NCBI GenBank assembly: GCA_000320545.1
Contig: ADNK01001611.1
Coordinates: forward strand, 1-28,846
Direction: 5' to 3'
DNA length: 28,846 nucleotides
Source of the DNA: Bigelowiella natans CCMP2755
Taxonomy: Eukaryota > Cercozoa > Chlorarachniophyceae
Under the pieces are notes generated by a model. It saw only the letters and a program-made list of their open reading frames with translations. It did no database searches and was not told the origin of the DNA. Shown one piece after another: positions 20,403-28,846 of this stretch (positions within the stretch are counted from its first letter, which is position 1; each line of letters begins with the position of its first letter). A program made the position numbers and the translations under genes.

Positions 20403-21799
20403 TTAGCCTTCCTCCTCCTCAGCTTTAGCCTTTGCCTCAGCCTCAGCTTTTGCCTTGGCCTCCGCCTCCGCCTTCTCTCTGGCTAGCTTCTCCTCAGCGA
20501 GACGCTTCGCTTCTTGTTCGGCAGCAATTCGATCCGCCTCCTCCTGCTGCTTGACCTCCTCATTGATCTTCACAAATGCATCCTTCATGAGCGCCGTGAT
20601 TGTCTGGCGAGCCGCAGCAGAATTCTGAAGCCTTGATCTCGTCTGCTCCATGATCCAGGGTAAGAATCCCTCAACGACCTGCTTTCTGATGGGCTCCTCG
20701 ATCTTGCCTTCTTTCTCCAAGTTAACGAAGACGACGTCCTCAGCACCGGCAAGCAGCTGCTTGGCGAGCAGGCGAGCCTTCGCCTTTTCGGCGGCGGCCT
20801 TTTGCTTTTCTTCAAAGTCTTTGCCTTGTTTGATCCGTCGTTCTTTCTCCTCAACTCTTCGCTTCTCAGCAGCTTCTAATCTCTGCACCTCTGCTAGCCT
20901 CGTGTTTCTCTTCTGTTCGAAGTCAGCTTTATGTTGCTTGAGCTCTTTCAGCTCCTCTTCTTCTAGGACCTGGAAGGAGGGGGGGAAAGAGGATAGATAG
21001 GATACATTTTCAGTATGGGCTACTGATATTGTGTGCATAAGCAAATCTGTAGTGCGCGCTCTCATTCGTATTCTTTCCGCTAGGACCTCACTTACCGCCG
21101 CATATACACACGCATAAGATATTATTGATAGACTCCCAGAGTATATTTTTTTGTTCACTAATCTGCATTTTATTGTGTATGAAAAAGATTTTGTTCCTTC
21201 TTTCCCAAAATGATTCTTGTTGCATTCTGCACGTGGTATGAACATTGTTTCCATTGATTTTCTCGCACGGCTAAACACAAGGCGGCACTCACCTCCATGA
21301 GCGCATGGTCCAGACTTTTCCCAATGAGCACTTCGAGTATAGGCTCCACTTCGAGGTCAAAATCGAACAAGTCGCCAGGCAGAATCTCTGTGGCTTTACT
21401 TACACCAGATGGTTTCGGCTTGAATAGTGGAGCGGTCGGGTAGTCAAGTAAATGATCTGTCTGCGTGGAAATCTCGGCCTCGTATGGCTTGTCGTGTAGC
21501 TCCTCCAGGAAATTGTCCGTTTGAGCTTCGGTGTGTTTGCGCCCTGGTACGGGTTCGGGCGTGGAGGACCGTGGGATTGGTTTGCTCAAGCGTTTTTTTC
21601 GTGTATTCCTCCCAATCTTTTGTGTCATTTGCATCTGACGCACAGGTACAGGCATTGCGTATGTGTTCCCTCGAATGACACGAGGGTCAAACATGATATT
21701 TCCAGCGCCCGATTCCCCCATATCGTCATCCCTGTACTTCTTGCGGTTGGTGTTCCTGACAGCACGTGGTGCCGATTGGAAGGTATATTGACCCTCCAT
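20403..21799 (-). CDS. RSPH3: Radial spoke protein 3 (RSPH3), two exons
   Basis: RSP3 is the dimeric backbone of ciliary radial spokes and anchors the spoke to doublet microtubules; it also binds protein kinase A regulatory domains. Exon 1 is 21799-21293 (169 codons) and exon 2 is 20969-20403 (188 codons plus stop). The 323-base intron has GTGAGT and a C-rich tract ending TTCCAG, in phase 0, giving 357 residues. Family signatures: 'MFDPRVIRGNTYA' (residues 36-48), two T-E-A-Q-T-D / S-T-Q-T-D motifs (about 90-95 and 111-115), and 'EVEPILEVLIGKSLDHALME' at the splice junction, running into V-L-E-E-E-E-L. Then follows the helical block 'LAEVQRLEAAEKRRVEEKER' and a kinase-anchor-like amphipathic segment further on. 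The tail is an Ala/Lys/Glu repeat (A-E-A-K-A-K). The start is the first ATG and gives a normal RSP3 N-terminus ('QYTFQSAPRAV'). Confidence 0.95.
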
Positions 21800-23462
21800 T
21801 GTGTGTTATTTGATATTTATGTCCGTGCGAGCACGTGTATGTCTGTGCAGGAGATTGGAGTTGCGCTAGACTGGGCAATCTCTTGATTCACTGCCGAGTG
21901 TGTAGTTCCCCCCTTTCGATAATTTCCAAACTCGCTAGGAGAGGAACCAGGGACGGAATAAACGCCTCCTGAAGGATGGGTAGATCATTTTAAATCTCGC
22001 TAGGAACTCTATGCATGACTTCGTTTCACCATATCAACCCATCCCACTGTTGGTTCGTCCCGTATCTATTATTTGTTTCTCATTTGATATAAACGTTATC
22101 CAAAGCTGATGAAGTGCTGTGGAGCAGCAAATATCAACCATGGAACATAACCGATGTAGAAAGGAGTGTGCATGATCTCTATATGCTTCATATGGACTAG
22201 ATCCAGATCGGCACAAACGAACCACGAAAAACGAAACCGTTGCTAGGTTCGACACCAGCCACGATCGAACAATGGCTATATTTTCTTTCCATCTATCCCA
22301 AAGGAAAATAAAACAAAAAACGTTTATTCGTATATGAAAACCTTCACAAGAGCTTGCTCTGAGCTCGCTGGTTGTAGGGGGGGAGAGAGTGCTTCGGTTC
22401 GGTTTCAGCCGGGTTCAAGCCCCTGGCACACAGTCCTAAAAGCTAGTCCAAAGATCAAATAAGGCTTGAATTATATTGGCGACAACAAAAGTTACTTGTC
22501 GTTATATTGATATTCTCGGCATACGCCGTGGTATGTTGGCACTGGAGGTTTTGAAACGAGCGTTTTTGGCATTGTATAGGCATTTTTCAGAATATTATTC
22601 GAACCCGAAATGATATAATTCGTTATTATAATCCCTAATTGTTGTCGTATGGATATATATTTGAAAAAATAGCCTATTTTTATACATAATCCAACAATCA
22701 ATAGATGCTCTCTGATACGAATGGACTACTACGCTGAGCCGAGAAAGATTTGGTTTCAGGTTGATTCGCCCTTAGCTCGGCTCATCTTCAAAATCAGCTT
22801 TGAAATGACTTGACGACATGGTAGCATTCCTATTTTCCTCTACTTTACATCAAATTCTCTTTTTCGATGTTTTTAACATCAAAAACATTGTCACATTGCA
22901 TTTTGATCGAGCATTACGCAAAATTTTCGTTTCAATCGTCTAAATCAATTTGCGCCTTCAAATTTGAGATGTCGGAGGGGTAAATAGGGAATACCCAACT
23001 TATCTATGGTTACACATTTTGAATAATAATAAGCCACGTACGGAACCTGTTGGGGGTTGCGGTTGTCGCCTTTGGCGACATGCAATCGAACTCAGCTTTT
23101 GGTTTAAATGGGCTTGATTTTCGATCTGGAGGGTCTCGTTTGGAAAGTGAAATTAACAGAATCTACACACACCGACCGGTTGTGGAACAATTCTTGTGGA
23201 AGCTTTCGTGTACAGACTGTTGCTTGCTGCTGTGGAGAACAGCTTGCGCACCGCTCTCCCTTTCTTTCAGCTCTCATCTTTTTCCAAAAAACACTGCATG
23301 ATCAAATGTTACACAACATCTTCGAATCTTTAGTTGGTTCCACTGAACAAAATGTTGAACTTGAAAGTGAGCTTCCAAAATCATACAACGTTCTAAATGT
23401 CCTGAATCTTCCCTGAAAGCTTTTACCTTCTAATCTCAGGGACCCGAAAACAAACTAAAACC
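21800..23462. other. Intergenic region between RSPH3 and the cysteine-rich gene; divergent promoters
   Basis: Both flanking genes are transcribed away from this 1.66 kb region, so both promoters should lie in it. It is AT-rich (22460-22960 especially). Two sites resemble a tRNA B-box (GGTTCGACACC at about 22246 and GGGTTCAAGCCCC at 22411), but neither has a matching acceptor stem. No coding exon is supported. Confidence 0.45.
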
Positions 23463-24793
23463 ATGGCTCGTCGTCACATGCGCGTTCAACTCCGAGTGCC
23501 AAATTGGGCTCAACCTGGCCAAGTGATCGATGCCAGCGCCGGAGGGAGGAAGTTCAGTGTGGCGATTCCTCAGCACTTGCGCCCAGGACAGTTCTTCACT
23601 GTTCGTGTGCCTACTGGAGGGGAAGGAAAGGGTGAGCTCACAAATTATCAACGCATTCCCTCATAAGTCTTGTGTCACTCGATGGAGATGTTTGTGAATT
23701 TATTTCTATAATCTGTTAGCTTTGTATGGGTAGATGACTCATATGTGGGTGTGCATTCCCCCCTTACCTCCCTCCCCCTCTCGGCATGCGCGTACTTGTA
23801 CAATGAATTTACACAGAAACCAAGATGCAGGCGGCTGCTCCAGAAGTGTCTTTCAACCTTGAGCCTAACATTGTGATCGGAAACGATAAGTACTTCAAGG
23901 AGGTGAAGAAGTGCCAAGATTGGTGCGACTGCTCCCGCTTTTGCTGCCCTTACGTTGTATTCTCTGGAAAGAGTGAAGACGTGCGAATGAAGCACAACTG
24001 TTGCTGCCTTCCATGCTGCTGCAACTTCGAAGCTTACACTGTTAAGAATGTAATTCATGCACATTCGTCATAATGATCTTGATTCACTCCATTTCTCCGT
24101 AGAGCATTAGACGTTCCCACTGAGTACATAAGCCATCCCAAAATCCTGACTAACATCGCCTCACTCTCCTCCCCACAGGGTCACTCCAACGGGAAATCCG
24201 TCGGAGCGCTCGCTCCAGCCGGTTGCTGTGACCAGAACTTCTGTGCAGTGTTTTGCCCATGCTTCTACACTGGCCCGAAAATGCAGGCCAAGTTCCTGGG
24301 TGCTGACGGGAACCTTAAATATATGCTCAAGTCGGAGGTCAAGTGCTGCCAATATCTCTGCCTTTGCCTGGCTATATGCTCCCCTTGTTTCCGTATGTTC
24401 CGCTTCTGCTGCCAGGATTCCCAATACACTCGCTACGAGCAGAACGTCTACGGCCCCGACCTCAACGACCAGACGGTCTTCGCCAAGATCATTTACACCG
24501 ACCGCATGGTTTGCCCTTGCATCCCGGATGAGCGCATCCAAATGCGTATCGAGCCTGCTGAAGGCAGGACTCTCTCCAAGGAGGACCTCGTGCTGCTGTC
24601 AATCTTTCCCACTCTCATCTCCGGTTACACTCTTTGGGAGTTTTGCATTCCTCTCTGGGTTCCTGGCGGCATGGCTTGCGCAATGCCCAGCCCATCCGGT
24701 ATCGTACAGGTCGATGACGCTAACAACATCCAGGGTGAGCACATGAATATCAAGGAAGCTCTTGAGGAGCGCAAGCAGGACAGCATGTACTAA
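23463..24793 (+). CDS. Cysteine-rich protein with PGQ repeats, three exons, possible scramblase-like fold
   Basis: Exons are 23463-23631, 23817-24049 and 24179-24793 (stop TAA). Donors are GTGAGC and GTAATT, acceptors ACACAG and CCACAG, phases 1 and 0, giving 338 residues; the start has a good context (ACCATGG). Residues 7-50 hold two copies of a V-x-V-P-x(4)-P-G-Q-x-(F/I)-x-V pattern ('RVPNWAQPGQ' and 'AIPQHLRPGQFFTVRVP'), a short beta repeat I recall from many protist proteins. Then come cysteine clusters at about residues 89-100, 118-125, 150-162 and 190-212 ('CCCLPCCC', 'CCDQNFCAVFCPC', 'CCQYLCLCLAICSPC'). A C-P-C at 246-248 and a hydrophobic segment at about 272-296 follow. Cysteine clusters before a late hydrophobic helix recall phospholipid scramblases, where the clusters are palmitoylated. 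I see no calcium-binding loop, so this is only a hypothesis. Confidence 0.9.
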
Positions 24794-25766
24794 ACTGAGC
24801 ATCTCGACCAGGCAACGTTAATATCATGTCTTTTTGGTTTAAGAAAGCCTCAACTAGTCAATATGAAGTAAAATTCTACCAACAATCCAAAGAGCGTCGG
24901 TAAGGCAAGACAGCAAAACTATGGACAGCAAAATTACAATTAATACAACTCTCAGTATCCTTGTGCAAGTTTCGTTCACCCGCACATGCGATCAACTTTC
25001 CGCACCGTCCGTTGATGAACATTGCCTAGATTGCCATTGCAACTGCTCTAAAATGATGGAACGGCAGCGTACGCAGCCACATGTGTACATGTACATACAT
25101 TACATGTATGTTCCAAGTGGTGCTGCTTGCTTTGTATAGATTTGCTTATAATGTGAGAACTTACGAATTCTCTCACATGCAGTTTGGGGTACTCGGCTGC
25201 ACGTAACCATGTTAGCATGCATGGGAAGCTCACTAGCTCATGCGCGTTTGTTCTAAATAATATAATGCATGCATAGCAGAAATGCACACATCTAGCAGAC
25301 CTCTGAGGAATGTGAGACTTCGTTCCGAGGTGCTAATAATCCAAATGTGCATGTCGTACCAGGGCGTGCGTGTCGATAGTCGATATCGTGTGCTTCGATC
25401 AGTCTACGCACGCGGCATGCAGGCTTCGCATGCTATAGCATGGCACGCGCTGCTGCTATACAATGCAATGCAAGCGCGTGCATCGTACTTACAGCGCACA
25501 CGTCTCAGTATACATGTAAAACGGATGTAATAAGGTGATTAAATCTTTCAATAGTTAACTAGATAGTCATCCTAATGTAGCTATGCAAATAAGAGGCGGC
25601 TACAGCGTCTAGGTTCTGTCCATTTGTCTCGTCGATCTATTGTGTGTTTCATGCATTTGAAAGCATCTGCATCTTGTCGTCGATGTCGTGCGATGCGCGC
25701 AGCTGTGCATGCATGCCACTTTTTCAGCTTCAGTTAGTCGTTTCGTGTCGTCATTTCGATTCATTA

Positions 25767-25788
25767 TAGGGACATATATGTCCATATA
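25767..25788. repeat. 22-base element with GGACATATATGTCC dyad, copy 1
   Basis: TAGGGACATATATGTCCATATA. The inner GGACATATATGTCC is a perfect 14-base palindrome. It differs from the copy at 26009 at one position. Confidence 0.9.
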
Positions 25789-26008
25789 CGTGTACGCGTA
25801 AGGAACACATGTACCCATGCACACCACATGTACCTAAAAAGCACACATGCTCTGTTCACATCCACACATGCACCAAACAAGCCACTACACATGTAATGGT
25901 ACACATGGATGCATGTATGTACATGTGAGCGCTATCATTTGGCACAGCATGTAGCTATGGGTACATGTGAAGTACGCGATGTACACATGTCGTAGACGGC
26001 TACACGTA

Positions 26009-26030
26009 TAGGGACATGTATGTCCATATA
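26009..26030. repeat. 22-base element with GGACATGTATGTCC dyad, copy 2
   Basis: TAGGGACATGTATGTCCATATA, 21 of 22 bases identical to the copy 242 bases to the left and in the same orientation. The single difference changes the centre from ATAT to GTAT and breaks the palindrome slightly. Confidence 0.9.
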
Positions 26031-26565
26031 TCATGATGGCATTCAATTGGTTTCGTAATCTGATCGAGCTGTTATGCTGTGGCACGACATGCTATGTGTC
26101 GTGTGCAAACAACAGTGCAACCTTGTTCGTACGCACTACGCTAGGGCGCCACGTGGGCGCTACTACGGCCATGCGAGCTACATGTGAGCTACATGTAGTA
26201 ACGTCGCTCATATTTTGCTTCCATCCATGCCATATCTAAGTATGTGCACGTGCATGCGATCAGAGCTAGCAAGCGGCGCGGTGCAAACAACTCTGCGATG
26301 CTGCTACCTGTTACCTGCGCGTCTGTACCGCTTAGCTATAATAGCGCACTACTTTGTTTGAATATGCAAGACGAGGTATATTAGCCATTTGTACAAACTA
26401 ACCTAATCATGGCTGGGTATATATATGGGCTGTAGCAGTGTAGCATATATCTCAATATACGTAGCAATTGTCTGGGCGACATCTACGTATCTAACAATAA
26501 TAATGAAACACTGTACATGTGTACGTATTTGCTGCTGATGATCTTCGTCATTATACACACACACG

Positions 26566-26995
26566 ATGCAATTGTCGGCAAACGGCCATTATCGCCATGA
26601 TGCAGATATGTCTCGATCTATCTCTCAATGCGCGGTGATACTTTCCACTACAGTTGGCCTTTGCACGATCAGATCTGCTCGCTACGTTGTGTTGTATCGG
26701 CTCAATGGCGGTGGGAAAGGAAGAGAGATCGTTGGTGTATTTGTTCTTGCTGCGGGGTCCACTGATCCGCGCACGCTCCCGGCAGGAGACAACCTATCCG
26801 CTCTCTGCAGTTTAATCGTAAATTATCTCATTTTTGTGTCGTCGTAAAAGATACAATGTTTGCGAAATCTCGAGCAGCTAGAATTGCCTACGAACGCTGT
26901 CCTGCGTTACACACCGTCATATTGGGTGTGTCGCAGGACAAAATCAATCGATGCTTTCAGCACCATCATACTTTTTTCTTTTTCGCAAAAAGCAT
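26566..26995. other. Region with a strong hairpin, no supported gene
   Basis: A 93-codon plus-strand frame (26566-26847) has no recognisable motif. Just 3' of it lies the hairpin at 26899-26939. I cannot say whether this is a transcript end or an unrelated structure. Confidence 0.35.
26899..26939. repeat. Inverted repeat, 15 base pairs with a 2-base bulge
   Basis: The left arm GTCCTGCG-TT-ACACACC pairs with GGTGTGT-CGCAGGAC around a 9-base loop. Pairing is perfect apart from the TT bulge. It is the strongest hairpin I noticed in the window. Confidence 0.85.
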
Positions 26996-26999
26996 TTTA

Positions 27000-28231
27000 T
27001 AGCAACATGAATCGTACTGTATAAATGGAAGCAGCATCCCTCTCCATCGGGGTGTCTGCATCTGTAGAGAATGCAAATCGACGATCAGTGACCATAAGGA
27101 TTAACGATGAAACACTTCTGAAAGGGGGGGGGGGAGGGAGAACAGAAAGCTTTGCAAGTGTTGATAGCAATGCCACGGGGTTCCGCACCCTGCGACACGA
27201 CGCATCGCGCGGCATCAGGCCGTATATCAGACTGTTGTTTTTGTTGTTTTTCCTCACATGAAAGCAGTGTGTTGCTAGTCGGGAGGTCAGCCATGCCTTC
27301 TACATTGGTGGTGGCGTGGGAGGGGGGTGGAGGGGGTACAGGAGGAACGTAAATATCAGTTTCTACTACTTGAATCGACGGTGGGTGCTGGATTGTGGGA
27401 AATGGTCGTGTTTTAGGGAAAAAAAAACATGGCATTACTACGACAGCCAACCTTCTAATATTGCTTATATGCTCTTTTACCTTTGATAATGCTAATAGGC
27501 ACCGATTTTTCCTCCCCGTCCTGCGGAATTTATTGATGACCGGAAAGAGGGAAGGGGGGGGAGGGGGGTGGGGGTAGGGGGTGGCAGAAATTGAAAATTA
27601 TGGCAGTTGTAAGAAATACATTTCTCAGCGCGTTCGCACTTCTCAGCGTGCAGTGTATGCGAGAGCGCGCAATTCCACCCTTCCTTCAAACACTCCCTCT
27701 TTCAACGCGTGGGTGAAAGGGAGGGGGGAGACGGTGGGGCGGGGGGCGGGAATACTACCTCTGGAATTGTGCTAGTTCTTGCCGAGCTCCTACCCCCTCC
27801 TTCCCCTCCTCGTCTACTTCTACTCCTCTTGATGATTGTGAATACAGTCTTCATCACGTCGATAAACGTCAAAACTATGGATAAGAAAGATCGGAAAGAG
27901 GAGGGGAAGAAGACGAAGGAAAAGAAGGAAAAGAAGAGGGGGGGGGGGGAAAGGATAAGACGGAAGATCATTCGTTTGTGTGTATGCAGCTTGGAGGAAA
28001 TCACATGATACAATTTCTTACATTGCTAACGTATTCTTCTTTGTCTTTCCTTATTCGATTCTCTAATAGCTTAGCGCACTATATCCTCCCCCCCCCCCTT
28101 CCTCCAACTTTTTTGAATGCCACCGAACCATACCTGTCGCCGACTCTAGAAAGGCAACAGCACAAAGGAACCTACACACACACGCGCGCACACATACGAT
28201 TACGTTGTTGAATGCATGCATCAGTAATATA

Positions 28232-28272
<41 letters not shown>

Positions 28273-28802
28273 CACATAGAATACGTATGAGTGTGGGTGC
28301 TGTGATATAGAGTGAAACTTACGTGGTAACACAGAAGCCTCTATGGTCTAAATCGCTGTCGGGCACTATAACCGACTGCATCCGCCGTATGAACTGTGAC
28401 TCAGAGGACAGGAACATCGACCCGTTCAGCGCCAACGCCAAAGACTGACGCCACACGAGTCCCGATAAAAACACACAGGCGGTTAGAGGAAGGGGGGGGG
28501 GGGGGGAGGGGGGCTAGCCTGCTTCGCGGCACGAGGAAGGCTTTGAAAGAACAGTTAAATGGAAAAAAAAAAAAACGTCTTATAAGATAAATCCTCGGTG
28601 TTTTTTGGACTGGCTGCGCTATGAGGTGAGCTCTCAGGAACGTACGCGGCTGCGGCGCGCACATGCTCAGACTCTCCTTCTTGTCTTTGCTTTGGGCGTG
28701 CGAGCGAGCGATTGATTGACTGATTTGATTCATTTGATTGATTATGTGACTACCATTCCACACACAAGATCGTCCGCCGACAGGGCTTGCTCGTCGAACG
28801 CC
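27000..28802 (-). CDS. Unrecognised multi-exon gene running off the right edge (partial)
   Basis: I do not recognise the product. Phase-consistent exons on the minus strand are 28802-28754 (after CTCTCCAG; 'AFDEQALSADDLVCGM'; donor GTAGTC), 28444-28323 (after GCGTCAG; includes 'SSESQFIRRMQSVIVPDSD' and 'HRGFCVTT'; donor GTAAGT), 28171-28134 (after GTGTGTAG; 'FLCAVAFLES'; donor GTATGG) and one starting at 27874 (after ATCCATAG; 'LTFIDVMKTVFTIIK'). Phases are 0, 2 and 1 in turn and all agree. A later open stretch at about 27450-27085 is Pro-rich and may be another exon. The segments at 28171 and 27874 are hydrophobic enough to be membrane helices. The 5' end lies beyond the window and the 3' end is not resolved. 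Confidence 0.45.
28235..28270. repeat. (AT)n microsatellite in an intron of the right-edge gene
   Basis: About 18 AT units between two phase-matched exons of the partial minus-strand gene. Confidence 0.95.
28492..28506. repeat. G15 homopolymer
   Basis: Fifteen consecutive G on the plus strand, lying in a probable intron of the right-edge gene about 50 bases upstream (in its sense) of the exon at 28444. Similar runs of 11-16 occur at 1-16, 2295-2305, 3022-3035, 27124-27134 and 28826-28836 (G), and at 28088-28098 (C). Confidence 0.95.
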
Positions 28803-28846
28803 CTGGAGAGGAGGGAAGGGGAGCAGGGGGGGGGGGAAGGAGGATG

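Larger units (their letters stand above)
24794..26565. other. Palindrome-rich spacer
   Basis: A long region without a supported gene. From about 25060 to 26540 it is crowded with ACATGT, GTACAT, GCATGC and ATGCAT words. It contains two nearly identical 22-base palindromic elements (25767 and 26009). Confidence 0.5.

Noticed and set aside
22340-22440. tRNA-like sequence with GGGTTCAAGCCCC and an A-box-like GAGCTCGCTGGTTG
   Set aside because: The T stem has a mismatch and no 7-base acceptor stem pairs. At most it is a tRNA-derived relic. Similar B-box words at about 4788 (minus) and 22246 also lack partners.
26566-26847. 93-codon plus-strand frame before the hairpin
   Set aside because: It is open but has no domain, no splice partner and ordinary spacer composition.

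Overview
This is a nuclear genome window from an intron-rich eukaryote. Genes are split by GT-AG introns of about 75-430 bases, some exons are only 31-66 bases long, and coding sequence is interleaved with microsatellites and long G/C homopolymers. There are no operons, Shine-Dalgarno sites or bacterial gene spacing. A radial spoke protein 3 gene shows that the organism builds motile 9+2 cilia or flagella. A FAN1 nuclease carrying a HIRAN domain and a PGQ-repeat plus cysteine-rich protein suggest a protist, perhaps a stramenopile, rhizarian or other microbial eukaryote, but the sequence alone does not fix the lineage.

Layout, left to right. 1-1058: microsatellites and spacer. About 1059-2808 (-): an unrecognised gene with tiny exons whose splice phases agree. 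About 4042-5090 (-): an unrecognised gene with a possible mitochondrial N-terminus. 5860-7332 (-): an unrecognised 490-residue, largely uninterrupted helical protein. About 7481-8864 (-): a multi-exon, seven-transmembrane protein of GPR137/TOM1 type. 9684-14009 (+): an HSPA12-type Hsp70 with about 15 exons. 14956-19244 (-): FAN1, with HIRAN, FAN1 core and VRR-NUC domains. 20403-21799 (-): RSPH3 in two exons. 23463-24793 (+): a 338-residue cysteine-rich protein in three exons. About 27000-28802 (-): a partial unrecognised gene running off the right edge. The spacers between genes are rich in GCATGC/ACATGT-type palindromes and carry no recognisable genes.

The genes do not form one pathway: DNA interstrand-crosslink repair (FAN1), cilium structure (RSPH3), an Hsp70-family ATPase (HSPA12) and membrane proteins are simply neighbours. 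The most striking theme is how simple repeats intrude on genes. Two HSPA12 splice donors lie inside (GTA)n tracts. One HSPA12 intron is almost entirely C14-(CA)n-T17. The FAN1 reading frame shifts at a 15-base G run, and FAN1 carries several microsatellite-encoded inserts.

No transposon, CRISPR array, rRNA or intact tRNA was recognised. Exon boundaries were worked out by eye from GT/AG sites, phase agreement and family similarity. No alignment was run.
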